From contig NZ_QAIL01000161.1 of the NCBI RefSeq assembly GCF_003061025.1, forward strand, positions 1-37,550: a stretch of DNA of 37,550 nt, written 5' to 3'. Numbering within the stretch: position 1 is the first letter of the stretch; each line of letters starts with the position of its first letter. The position numbers and the translations under genes are program-made. Shown here in pieces: positions 18,856 through 26,888 of this stretch. The stretch is from Pedobacter sp. HMWF019 (lineage in GTDB: Bacteria > Bacteroidota > Bacteroidia > Sphingobacteriales > Sphingobacteriaceae). The notes beneath the pieces were generated by a model. The model saw only the letters and a program-made list of their open reading frames with translations. It made no database searches and was not told the DNA's origin.

Positions 18856-18895
18856 AATTCAATATGCAAGAAAGTAATTCAACATGCAAGAAAAG
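18856..18895 (+). repeat. 20-bp imperfect tandem repeat duplicating a start codon
   Basis: Units 18856-18875 and 18876-18895 share AATTCAAyATGCAAGAAA and differ at a few positions (T/C before the ATG, and the last two bases). Each unit carries an ATG, at 18864 and 18884. Because the period is 20, the first ATG is out of frame with the regulator and opens a 24-codon frame ending at TAA 18936-18938, overlapping the regulator start. Confidence 0.85.
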
Positions 18896-19861
18896 TTATC
18901 TCAAATCGGTAACGCCTCAAATCCAGCACATCAATTAATTACTCTTTTTGCTGCCTATTCCACTATCAGCGAAGGGTTGAAAGCAGAACTTGAACTGTTA
19001 CTCAAGCTCCGTGAACTGAAAAAAGATCACCACCTGGTTAAACAAGGAGAATATTGCAATCACTTTTATTTTCTAGTGAAAGGTATCCTTGTATCAACAA
19101 CCAACAAGAATAACAAACAACTTACTAGTTTCATTATTCCAGATAGAAACTTTGTAACCTCAGTTTCAGGCATGTATGGATATAAACCATCCGAGGATAG
19201 CATATTTGCTATAGAAAATTCCCTGCTGGTGAGTTTACATGCAAAGGATATGCTCTATTTCTATCAGCAATATCCTGAAATGAACATCATTATGCGTTGT
19301 ATTATGGAACGTTGTTTTCAGGAAGCACACGAGCGTTCCAACATGATCCGGTTAGGCACAGCCAAAGAAAAATACCAATATCTATTGGCATCAATTCCAG
19401 ATCACATAGGACGAATCCCACTCTCACATCAGGCAAATTACTTAGACATCCGACAAGAGACTCTGCAAAGAGTCAATAAGGAACTGGATATAGAAAGTGA
19501 CCAGGTACAATGTGCGCATCTGCTTGCAAAATTGGATACACATATCAGCCAACACAAAAATTTCCTGCAAGAAACCATTACGCTAAAAAAATTAGCCCGC
19601 ATTCTGGAAATTCCAGCGCATCAGTTGAACCACCTGATCAGGAATAGACACAACAAAAGCTTTATCCAATTTATTCACTCCTTAAAAATTGACTTAGTCA
19701 AAAAAAGACTCGAGAACATTGCGAATTGGAAACACTTTACGCTCGAAGCCCTTGGAGCTGAAGCAGGATTCAGATCAAGAAGTGTATTTTTTTCAGAGTT
19801 CAAAAAACATACAGGGATGAGTCCAGGAGAATATGCCCGTAAATCAGGTCAATCAAGATAA
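18884..19861 (+). CDS. Crp/Fnr-like cNMP-binding regulator fused to an AraC DNA-binding domain
   Basis: A 325-residue cytoplasmic regulator. Residues about 20-140 form a cyclic-nucleotide-binding-like beta barrel (VKQGEYCNHFYFLVKGIL) as in Bacteroidota Crp/Fnr proteins. About 175-200 is a Crp-type helix-turn-helix (IPLSHQANYLDIRQETLQRV). About 225-320 is a full AraC-type double helix-turn-helix (LKKLARILEIPAHQLNHLI and LGAEAGFRSRSVFFSEFKKHTGMSPGEY). Having both DNA-binding modules in one chain is unusual. The arginine-serine cAMP-contact motif is not evident, so the ligand is unknown. The start at 18884 is the in-frame ATG in the second copy of a 20-bp repeat. It diverges from the HTCS gene; the methyltransferase follows after 109 bases. 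Confidence 0.82.
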   Translation: MQEKLSQIGNASNPAHQLITLFAAYSTISEGLKAELELLLKLRELKKDHHLVKQGEYCNHFYFLVKGILVSTTNKNNKQLTSFIIPDRNFVTSVSGMYGYKPSEDSIFAIENSLLVSLHAKDMLYFYQQYPEMNIIMRCIMERCFQEAHERSNMIRLGTAKEKYQYLLASIPDHIGRIPLSHQANYLDIRQETLQRVNKELDIESDQVQCAHLLAKLDTHISQHKNFLQETITLKKLARILEIPAHQLNHLIRNRHNKSFIQFIHSLKIDLVKKRLENIANWKHFTLEALGAEAGFRSRSVFFSEFKKHTGMSPGEYARKSGQSR

Positions 19862-19970
19862 ACTTTTGCCGGGAAAAGCCCTCACAAACCGCTTATAATT
19901 ATCTTTTCTGTAAATACAAGTGTTGTGTTTTTCTTGCTAAATTGCGTCATCAATAACATACAATGAGATT

Positions 19971-20606
19971 ATGGCAAGTGAAACCGAAAAACCTGAGTTT
20001 TGGGAATCAGCTTTTGGCGAGAAAAAAGAAATGTGGGGCTTCGAACCAGCAAAATCTGCTGTATTGACAAAGGATTTCTTCGTTCAAAAATCAATAAAGA
20101 GCGTCCTGATACCCGGAATTGGTTACGGACGAAACGCCCAAATCTTCAAGGAAAGTGGAATAACAGTAACAGGGATTGAAATTTCAAAGACAGCCATTGA
20201 AATGGCAAGAAAACACTATGGAGCAGATATCGAGATCCACCATGGCTCCGTAACCGATATGCCATTTGATGGTGCAGAATATGAAGGAATATTTTGTTAT
20301 GCTCTAATCCATTTATTAGACAATAACGAAAGAGAAAAATTAATTACAGACTGCTTTAACCAATTATCGGAGAATGGTTATATGGTCTTTACTGCCATTT
20401 CAAAAGAAGCTCATACTTATGGACAGGGTAGATTGGTCAGTAAAGACCGCTACGAAATATTCGAGGGAGCACAATTGTATTTTTACGATAAAGACTCTAT
20501 AAAATCAGAGTTTAGTAAGTATGGATTATTTGAAATCACAGAAATCAGTGAAAGCCAGCCATTCTTTCTAATCAAATGCAAGAAAGAAACTCAGCAAGAT
20601 CTATAA
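19971..20606 (+). CDS. Class I SAM-dependent methyltransferase (TPMT/TehB-like)
   Basis: A 211-residue cytoplasmic methyltransferase. Motif I is VLIPGIGYGR (45-54), matching the PGxGxGR form of the thiopurine/tellurite methyltransferase group, and E70 in VTGIEIS is the residue expected to hold the SAM ribose. GSVTDMPFDGAEYEGIFCYALIHLL carries the motif II-III region. The N-terminal FWESAFGEKKEMWGFEP is the WxxxF/W pattern seen in the same group. The acceptor is unknown; small thiol, metalloid or xenobiotic substrates are typical. It lies 23 bases before the membrane AraC gene and is probably co-transcribed with it. Confidence 0.85.
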   Translation: MASETEKPEFWESAFGEKKEMWGFEPAKSAVLTKDFFVQKSIKSVLIPGIGYGRNAQIFKESGITVTGIEISKTAIEMARKHYGADIEIHHGSVTDMPFDGAEYEGIFCYALIHLLDNNEREKLITDCFNQLSENGYMVFTAISKEAHTYGQGRLVSKDRYEIFEGAQLYFYDKDSIKSEFSKYGLFEITEISESQPFFLIKCKKETQQDL

Positions 20607-20629
20607 CATCATCACAATTATAAAGGAGC

Positions 20630-21778
20630 ATGGATCATCAAATTACCATATTCAATACCATTATTCTTGTTGGTATGCTCCAAGGGATGATAGGGTTGAT
20701 TTGCTGGATTTTCAGACCAAATAAGAATAGCGAAAACAACTTGTTAGTTTTGATTATCTTAGTTTTAATCCTCCTAAGTTTCAAAATACTGTTGCACACT
20801 TTTGGTCTTTGGCAATATCCCGGGTGGCGTTATTTTCCTCTGGCTATCGACACCACTATTCAACCCTTATTTTACTTATACACCTGTTCGGTAACAACTC
20901 AGCACTATCTTTTTTCAAGAAAAAAATTATTGCACTTCATTCCCACCATGTTTTTTCTGTGCCATGCTTTCATCGTTTATATAGCAACAGCAAAACAAGA
21001 AGATTTTCTATTGAAAGACCTTATTGCGGAATCGTTCTTTTATAATCAGTTAAAATTCACAGAAGATGTTGTGGCTATTTTAGCCAGTATAATTTATTGG
21101 TTTCTCTCCTTCCGACGTGTAGAGAATTATAGAAAATGGTTGTTTAAAAGCCAATCCGACACAGGTTTTGCAGAACTCTCCTGGTTACGCAATCTTTTGA
21201 TATGCACCGGCTTATTAATTGTTTTTTTATTTATATCATCTTTAACACAAAACATAATGCCCTCCGGGAGGGATTACTTTGTTTTAACCCAATTTTTTTA
21301 CATCTACTTATCCATAACAACTTTTTACCTGGCTTATAGAATAATCATCTTTCCCCAACATGATCAATTCTCTTCTATTCGTCAAGCAACCTCAGTTCAG
21401 CCGGCCAAGTCTCTAGCAGTTGATAAGACGATCAACTATAGGGTGATCCAGCAGGCAATCTATCGTGCATTTGAGGTAGATAAACTTTTTTTAAATCCTC
21501 AACTAAGCTTAAAAGAGCTGTCCATTGCCATCGGATTTCCTCTGAATCAAGTCTCTGGTGCTATAAATTATGGTTCGAATCATAATTTTCGGGATCTGGT
21601 AAATAAGTACAGAATTGAAGAAGTCAAGAAAAGATTAGCTGATCCGGAAAATAAACGATATTCTCTTACAGGTATAGCTTTTGATTGTGGTTTTAATTCC
21701 GAAGCCAGCTTCTACCGTATATTCCGTCAGCAGACTGGCTGCTCGCCCAAGAATTATTTTTCCAGCAAAAGTAATTGA
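20630..21778 (+). CDS. Membrane-anchored AraC-family transcriptional regulator
   Basis: A 382-residue protein with about seven N-terminal hydrophobic helices (between residues 6 and 245) and a C-terminal AraC-type DNA-binding domain (about 290-380: LSLKELSIAIGFPLNQVSGAI and GIAFDCGFNSEASFYRIFRQQTGCSPKNYF). This architecture is common in Bacteroidota and probably senses a signal in or across the inner membrane. An AAAGGAG stands at 20622-20628 but only one base from the ATG at 20630, too close for a standard Shine-Dalgarno site. A downstream start is possible, though the ATG frame gives a good first helix. The secreted peptidase gene follows after 77 bases, and control of it is a reasonable guess. 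Confidence 0.85.
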   Translation: MDHQITIFNTIILVGMLQGMIGLICWIFRPNKNSENNLLVLIILVLILLSFKILLHTFGLWQYPGWRYFPLAIDTTIQPLFYLYTCSVTTQHYLFSRKKLLHFIPTMFFLCHAFIVYIATAKQEDFLLKDLIAESFFYNQLKFTEDVVAILASIIYWFLSFRRVENYRKWLFKSQSDTGFAELSWLRNLLICTGLLIVFLFISSLTQNIMPSGRDYFVLTQFFYIYLSITTFYLAYRIIIFPQHDQFSSIRQATSVQPAKSLAVDKTINYRVIQQAIYRAFEVDKLFLNPQLSLKELSIAIGFPLNQVSGAINYGSNHNFRDLVNKYRIEEVKKRLADPENKRYSLTGIAFDCGFNSEASFYRIFRQQTGCSPKNYFSSKSN

Positions 21779-21855
21779 GATCTATTTACACTCAAAACTT
21801 GTTTTAAGTGGTCCGATAGCTTTACAAAGGCCATTTTTACAAGAAATAATAAATT

Positions 21856-22683
21856 ATGAAAAAGATCTTCATACTACTTCTGCTCATAGGTTCCTTTATA
21901 CCTGGTTTCGCTCAATTAAGTAAAGACCAAGATGCCAAGCAAACTCCGCTCCTTTTAACTGGAGAAAAATACTTATTAAACACGCAATGGGACCAATGGG
22001 GAATTTATGCTAAATACACGCCCAATCAAGAAGTTTTAGGCTGCTGGAGTACAGCATTAGCACAAATCCTTTACTATCATAGACTCAAACCTTTTGGAAA
22101 TGCGGATTACATATGCTCCAATGGCTATGCAATTAAGGATACTCTATCTAAATACAATATAAGATGGAATCATTTCCGAGATATACTTGACAAAAATAGT
22201 CCAGGAAAAAGCATCTCAAGTGTTGCCCGTTATTCTTATCTTACTGCGATTGCAGTGAGAAAAGACTTTGGTAGTGGAAGATACCTTGAACTCGTTAATC
22301 CAGCGCCGCAGATAGAAAAACATTTTCCATGTGATGCCAAATTTTATGGTTGTTTTACAGGAGATCTACCCTACACTTCTAAACAACTCAAAACTATTGC
22401 TGAAAAGGAAGATATAAGGCACATCATTGACCGTAATCAAATAATAGAACTTATCGAAAAAGAGATTGACAATAAAATGCCTATTTACTTTCATTTTGGC
22501 AATTTCTCCAATTATGGGCATTCTACGGTAATTGATGGCTACCGTAAACAAGGTAGTATCTTTTATGTACACATCAATTATGGAGCTAGTGGATTTCGTA
22601 ATGGTTGGTATGATCTCTTTAAACCCATTGATGTTGCTGATGACATCAGACTAAGAGCGTTTGTAACTATTCATCCTAAATGA
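21856..22683 (+). CDS. Secreted C10 (streptopain-like) cysteine peptidase family protein
   Basis: A 275-residue exported protein with a signal peptide ending GFAQ (about 20). GCWSTALAQILYYH (62-75) matches the catalytic-cysteine segment of family C10 peptidases (GCVATAxAQIxxYH), making C63 the likely nucleophile. H222 in YGHSTVIDGY and the following IFYVHINYGASG match the catalytic-histidine segment. Streptopain carries a ~100-residue inhibitory propeptide between signal and catalytic domain; here only about 30 residues lie before the WGIYAKYTPN region, so the propeptide is missing. Control may then come from a separate inhibitor, but none is seen next door. It could also be an inactive paralogue. 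It ends at a hairpin terminator. Confidence 0.75.
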   Translation: MKKIFILLLLIGSFIPGFAQLSKDQDAKQTPLLLTGEKYLLNTQWDQWGIYAKYTPNQEVLGCWSTALAQILYYHRLKPFGNADYICSNGYAIKDTLSKYNIRWNHFRDILDKNSPGKSISSVARYSYLTAIAVRKDFGSGRYLELVNPAPQIEKHFPCDAKFYGCFTGDLPYTSKQLKTIAEKEDIRHIIDRNQIIELIEKEIDNKMPIYFHFGNFSNYGHSTVIDGYRKQGSIFYVHINYGASGFRNGWYDLFKPIDVADDIRLRAFVTIHPK

Positions 22684-22699
22684 GAATCATTATTCAATA

Positions 22700-22730
22700 A
22701 AAAAGCTCCGGAAAAAATCCAAAGCTTTTT
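22700..22730 (+). terminator. Rho-independent-like terminator after the peptidase gene
   Basis: AAAAAGCT at 22700-22707 pairs with AGCTTTTT at 22723-22730, with a GGA/TCC inner pairing in the loop and a T-run on the 3' side. It starts 16 bases after the stop of the plus-strand peptidase and is symmetric enough to act on minus-strand transcripts too. Confidence 0.6.
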
Positions 22731-22744
22731 ATCAATCTTGTATG

Positions 22745-22827
22745 GGTCTGTACCCAGGAAAATAGGATTTGATGGTTGAACCTCAGGGCCTGTAAGGTCC
22801 AGAGAGACCATCAAATCCTATTTTCAA
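22745..22827 (-). repeat. Hairpin repeat element, copy A (3' of NPP gene)
   Basis: An 83-bp element whose perfect 19-bp inverted arms lie at 22758-22776 (GAAAATAGGATTTGATGGT) and 22807-22825. The 30-base loop can itself fold (ACCT...AGGT around CAGGGCCTG). It ends immediately before the NPP stop codon (22828-22830), so in the NPP transcript the hairpin begins two bases after the stop. A second copy lies at 24277-24357 in the same orientation. The A-tract and T-tract ends would suit a bidirectional terminator or an mRNA 3' stabiliser; the conserved GGTCTGyACCCAGG flank outside the stem suggests a dispersed repeat (REP/MITE-like). Confidence 0.85.
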
Positions 22828-24183
22828 CTATTTTTTAACCGGAGCAAGCAAGCCAGGATACAAAATCCCATCTGTTTTAAGGTTCAGATTCAACAATTTC
22901 GCCACCAAAGGCGCAATATCCTCCTGCCCCATTAAAGGCAATACAGTTCCCGACCTGATCCCCTTGCCAAAAGCAACAAAACCAGTCTGTATCTCCTTAA
23001 AATCGGTAGGAAGATATCCATGCGTACCACCGCTTACAGAATCCAGCATCTCGCCCGAAGCAGAAGCGCCAAAACTAAATCCCTGATAAGCAGCTAAGGC
23101 CAAAAACGCATTTGGGTCGCCCTGAGCTTTAGCTATTGCAGCTTTATCCAGTACATGATACATCCTTTGAATTCCCTCGGGTAATTGACTAAAAGCGAGT
23201 TTTATTTTCTCTAAAGTTGCTTTATCTTTCGGGTCTTTCAAGTGTAAAAAAGCAGAACCACCACTTTGTTGGAAATAGGCCTTCCAGGCGCTCTTGTTTG
23301 CATCATCATACAAACCTAGTTTAGCCAGGACAACATTAGGCTTAAATTGGGTATGAATATCTACAAAACCATGATCGCCAGTAACAATAAAAGTAGTGTT
23401 CTTACTGATACCTGCGGCCTCTGCGGCATCCATAATGGTTTTGATTGCAACATCGGCGCCAGCTACGGCAGACCTAACTTTATCCCCATCACGCCCTTGC
23501 TCATGTTCAAAGTGATCTGTAAGCGCAATATGGACAGCCATAAAAGCTGGTTTATAACGTTTCAATATATAAGCCGCCATCCTTGATTTATTCTGATCGC
23601 TCGTGTAAAAATCAACAGTAGCACCATATTCTGCAAATTGACCAACTGCATAGTCCTGAACTTCCTGAAAAAGTTCTTTAGGATTAGACTCCAGAGACAT
23701 TGCTTTGATCTCATCTTTCTTTTCTCCTTTGCCTTGTGGAAGAATAACATATTCAGGCAAATTATAATCAATCGGTGCACCTACAGTAACGGGCCAGCTA
23801 ACGCCAGCCGTAGTTAAACCCGCATCTTTAGCCGCAGTCCACAAAGTAGGTACCTTAATGTCCTTATAATACCAAAACCATTTGCCAGAAATGCCTAATG
23901 GTTCAACAGGTGTATTGTAATAAATACCATGTTTTGCGGGTAGCACACCGCTCACAATCGTGGTATGTGAAGGATAAGTTACCGTAGGAAAACTACCTCT
24001 TACACCTTCCGCATATGCGCCATTTTTCATGCCCTGACGTACATTAACCATGCCCCACTGCGGGTCCAAATAAAATTCCGGTCTTAAACCATCAATACTA
24101 ATTAACACCACATGGTTTTCCTGGGCAGAGATGGCCCCCGCTGAAAGCCATAATAAAGTTATCAGAGTGACTATTTTTTTCAT
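22828..24183 (-). CDS. Ectonucleotide pyrophosphatase/phosphodiesterase (NPP) family, alkaline phosphatase superfamily
   Basis: An exported 451-residue metallo-phosphodiesterase. The signal peptide ends AISAQ (about 21). Two-zinc site residues are visible: D31 in ISIDGLRP, nucleophile T69 in PTVTYPSHTT, D223 and H227 in LTDHFEHEQG, D270-H271 in VTGDHGF, and the late histidine in GGTHGYLP. All belong to the NPP set and the length is normal, so it should be active on phosphodiesters such as nucleotides or nucleotide-sugars; the natural substrate is unknown. It follows the PUL2 GH2 gene after 194 bases but is separated from it by a hairpin repeat, and another copy follows its own stop. It may therefore be a separate unit and not part of the glycan operon. 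Confidence 0.92.
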   Translation of the reverse strand: MKKIVTLITLLWLSAGAISAQENHVVLISIDGLRPEFYLDPQWGMVNVRQGMKNGAYAEGVRGSFPTVTYPSHTTIVSGVLPAKHGIYYNTPVEPLGISGKWFWYYKDIKVPTLWTAAKDAGLTTAGVSWPVTVGAPIDYNLPEYVILPQGKGEKKDEIKAMSLESNPKELFQEVQDYAVGQFAEYGATVDFYTSDQNKSRMAAYILKRYKPAFMAVHIALTDHFEHEQGRDGDKVRSAVAGADVAIKTIMDAAEAAGISKNTTFIVTGDHGFVDIHTQFKPNVVLAKLGLYDDANKSAWKAYFQQSGGSAFLHLKDPKDKATLEKIKLAFSQLPEGIQRMYHVLDKAAIAKAQGDPNAFLALAAYQGFSFGASASGEMLDSVSGGTHGYLPTDFKEIQTGFVAFGKGIRSGTVLPLMGQEDIAPLVAKLLNLNLKTDGILYPGLLAPVKK

Positions 24184-24276
24184 TTATATGTTTTTTAACG
24201 CGAAGGTATCCGTATAAAATGCCTTTAAAGTTTCATAAATGTTAAGAAAATATAAACTCTGATTTCCACCCTATCC

Positions 24277-24357
24277 GGTCTGCACCCAGGAAAATAGGAT
24301 TTAATGGCCGAACCTCAGGGCCTGCAAGGTTCAGAGAGCCATAAATCCTATTTTCAA
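24277..24357 (-). repeat. Hairpin repeat element, copy B (between GH2 and NPP genes)
   Basis: An 81-bp copy of the element at 22745-22827, same orientation, about 90 percent identical. Arms are 24290-24308 and 24338-24355 with a one-base bulge. Where copy A closes the stem with a T-A pair, copy B has C-G; inside the loop copy B has a full GAACCT/AGGTTC pairing where copy A has one mismatch. It begins 20 bases downstream of the GH2 stop (24378) on the minus strand. The rest of the 24184-24377 gap is AT-rich and holds no other feature I can support. Confidence 0.85.
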
Positions 24358-24377
24358 AACAAAAACTTTGCAGGTTA

Positions 24378-26876
24378 TTACAACAGTTTTATCTTAATCA
24401 TTGCCGCTTTAAGCCAGGGCGCAGTAAAACGTACAGATAACTCATCAGATCGGCTACCCTTAGCTTGTATATAAACAATCATCTTACCATGAAAAACACG
24501 CTGTTTATTATCCGTATAATCACTCATATCCGAATTGTTCCCCGCTTCCATTCCAAGCAACCGGGCATTCCCAACAATATCACAAGTAATTTCATCATCT
24601 GAAAGCGCTACAGAAACTCCATCCTCGTCAACAATCTGAAGCTCTATCTGCACCAGGCCGTTCTTTGCATCCACCTGTAATTGATCCCCCTGTATTATTT
24701 TAATCGCCTTCTGGCGTTTGCTCGATTGCAATATATGACGAACGGTCTCCTTACCTTTTTCATCCATTCCAACAACCTCTAAATTACCGTCAGCATAAGG
24801 AATATCCCAATAAATAATTCCATGTTTCTGATCATAGGCTTTCGTGGCTCCAATAACCTGCCCGTTCAACTCCAGCCGCGCCTTCTCCGCATTTGTATAA
24901 CAAACAACCCGTATCAACTGTCCAATCTGATAATTCCAGATTGGCCAGGCATCCATAGAAGCAACCTCCGTTTTCTTCTGCCCTTGTTCTGATTCCAGTA
25001 CAGACCATACATCTGTAGCCGCACCACCACCTTTAAGCGGATAAGTACCCAGATAAGCCATAGGTTTCTCCGACCAGAGAGATTGACGGAAATAGCCACG
25101 GGGTTTGATAAAGCCCGCAAAATCCACTAGCCCGGAATAGAAACCACGTGATGGCCAACGGCCGGATTCGCCCAGATAATCTATTCCGGTCCACAGAAAC
25201 TGGCCAAAAATATGCTCATTATCTTTCACAACCTTCCATGCCTCAAAGTCATGGCGGTTCTCACTGCCAAAAATCACTCGTTTCGGATAGCGTTTATGGT
25301 CCTGCAGATAACGGCTTTCGGTATAATTATAACCTGCAATATCCAATGCCCCTGGGTAGGCTGTTTCATTAGACATCGCAACTCCTGCCAGTCCAGCCGT
25401 TACCGGACGGCTTGTGTCGTATTTTCTAACCACAGCGGCAAGCTTTTGTGCGATATCACCTAAATGCATCGCATCAGGCGCATCTTTCTTATAACCGCCA
25501 AAAATGGGCTGGGTAAAGCCATTTTCCTGAGTACCAGCAAGCACCGGATGCGAGTATGGATCATTTGGATAGTCAACCTCATTACCAATGCTCCATGCAA
25601 ATACGGAGAGGTGGTTACGATCCCGTTTAACCAGATCTGCCAAATCTCTTTCTCCCCACTCCTTAAAAAAGTCAAAGGAGCCCTGGAATCCAGGAATCCC
25701 TGCATTCCAGCCTTGAAGCCACTTACGCTTTGGGAACTCCCATTCATCAAAAGCTTCGTCCATCACCAGCAGCCCCAGTTCGTCGCACAGTGCATATAGT
25801 GACGAGGCCTGAGGGTTATGACTGGTACGGACCGCATTAACCCCTAAAGACTTTAAAGTCATCAGACGACGGCGCCACACAGCAGGATATACTTCTGCCC
25901 CTAGCACGCCTGAATCGTGGTGCAAACATACCCCTTTTACTTTCATTCCTTTGCCATTGAGCGCAAAACCCTTATCCGGATCAAAAGTAAAGGTACGGAA
26001 GCCTGTTACTAGGCTAGACTGGTCAATGACTTTGTCATCCTGCATCACCGTTGTACGCAGGGTATAACAGTTTGGGGTATCTATGCTCCATAAAGCAGGA
26101 TTTTTTACATCTAAGCTTGATTTGATTTCTTTTGCACTTCCTGGTGCAAGCGTAGATTTATCGGTTTTCTTTACTACAACTACTCCAGATTTATCCAGAA
26201 GTTCATGGAGTACAGAAATACTGGCGGTTGATGGCGATTCATTTATCAGACCGGTCTGTACATGTAGCGTACCTTTCTTACCTTTCACTTCAGAAAAAGC
26301 ATATACTCCCCATTGTTCCAAGTGGATATGATTTGCACGAACTAACCATACATCGCGATATATCCCAGAGCCAGTGTACCAGCGGGAATCGGCATCCCGG
26401 CTGTGGTCAACCCGTACAGCGATCTGATTTTCCTGACCATATTTAAGATAGGAAGTAATATCGTAACTAAACGAAATATACCCGTTTGGGCGCTTACCTA
26501 CAGACTTTCCATTTACAAAAACCTCACTCCGGTTATATACCCCTTCAAAATAGAGGTACATCTTTTTACCCTCATCTTCTCTTGAAATGTTCAATTTCTT
26601 CTGATACCAGCCTATTCCTCCGGGTAGATAGCCCGCAGCACTGGCGTAAGTTGGACTGAAGGCTTGTTTAACACTCCAGTCATGCGGCAGCTGAACCTTT
26701 TGCCAGGAGTTCTTAGCATCATCTGGCACTGTTTGATCTTTAATGTCACCTAAGTGAAAACGCCAGTCGCTATTGATCTTTTCTGCGTGGCCAAAGCCGG
26801 GTTGTCCAAGAGTTGTCGCCGGGTTAAATAATTGAATGGCGAGTGCAAAAGTTAAGTATTTTATAAGTCGTATCAT
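24378..26876 (-). CDS. Glycoside hydrolase family 2 (beta-galactosidase-like), PUL2
   Basis: An exported exo-glycosidase of 832 residues: signal peptide (about 1-24), GH2 sugar-binding domain (30-185; GIGWYQKKL, RWYTGSGIYRDVW), Ig-like domain (190-295), TIM barrel (305-600) and a C-terminal DUF4982/Ig-like part. The acid/base is E433 in SIGNE and the nucleophile E539 in FGSEN, so it looks active. It is a paralogue of the PUL1 GH2, with the acid/base at the same residue number, but has a longer barrel loop (about 380-470: PKRKWLQGW, NGFTQPIFGG) that may reshape the active site. Twelve bases after the GH43 gene, in the same operon. Beta-galactosidase is likeliest; beta-glucuronidase or another GH2 activity is possible. 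Confidence 0.9.
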   Translation of the reverse strand: MIRLIKYLTFALAIQLFNPATTLGQPGFGHAEKINSDWRFHLGDIKDQTVPDDAKNSWQKVQLPHDWSVKQAFSPTYASAAGYLPGGIGWYQKKLNISREDEGKKMYLYFEGVYNRSEVFVNGKSVGKRPNGYISFSYDITSYLKYGQENQIAVRVDHSRDADSRWYTGSGIYRDVWLVRANHIHLEQWGVYAFSEVKGKKGTLHVQTGLINESPSTASISVLHELLDKSGVVVVKKTDKSTLAPGSAKEIKSSLDVKNPALWSIDTPNCYTLRTTVMQDDKVIDQSSLVTGFRTFTFDPDKGFALNGKGMKVKGVCLHHDSGVLGAEVYPAVWRRRLMTLKSLGVNAVRTSHNPQASSLYALCDELGLLVMDEAFDEWEFPKRKWLQGWNAGIPGFQGSFDFFKEWGERDLADLVKRDRNHLSVFAWSIGNEVDYPNDPYSHPVLAGTQENGFTQPIFGGYKKDAPDAMHLGDIAQKLAAVVRKYDTSRPVTAGLAGVAMSNETAYPGALDIAGYNYTESRYLQDHKRYPKRVIFGSENRHDFEAWKVVKDNEHIFGQFLWTGIDYLGESGRWPSRGFYSGLVDFAGFIKPRGYFRQSLWSEKPMAYLGTYPLKGGGAATDVWSVLESEQGQKKTEVASMDAWPIWNYQIGQLIRVVCYTNAEKARLELNGQVIGATKAYDQKHGIIYWDIPYADGNLEVVGMDEKGKETVRHILQSSKRQKAIKIIQGDQLQVDAKNGLVQIELQIVDEDGVSVALSDDEITCDIVGNARLLGMEAGNNSDMSDYTDNKQRVFHGKMIVYIQAKGSRSDELSVRFTAPWLKAAMIKIKLL

Positions 26877-26888
26877 GCTTGTTTTTAT

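Larger units (their letters stand above)
18418..18883. other. Divergent intergenic region between HTCS and Crp/AraC regulator
   Basis: A 466-bp AT-rich gap between the minus-strand HTCS start and the plus-strand regulator. It should hold both promoters, but no strong TAnnTTTG element is visible; TTAATTTG at 18740-18747 is one mismatch off on the plus strand. It also holds a 40-codon minus-strand frame (18512-18634), a 15-bp palindrome (18705-18719) and a 20-bp tandem repeat at its right edge (18856-18895). Confidence 0.6.

Noticed and set aside
18841..18858. TTGACA followed by TATAAT just upstream of the Crp/AraC gene, resembling an E. coli sigma-70 promoter.
   Set aside because: The spacer is only 6 bp where about 17 is needed, and Bacteroidota use a different consensus (TTTG and TAnnTTTG).
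21681..21923. An 80-codon plus-strand frame bridging the membrane AraC gene and the peptidase gene.
   Set aside because: It overlaps both genes in another frame and its sequence is not protein-like beyond the overlaps.
22745..22827. The hairpin element as a tRNA or a known riboswitch.
   Set aside because: No cloverleaf or anticodon arm, and it lies 3' of genes; the long near-perfect inverted repeat fits a terminator or dispersed repeat better.
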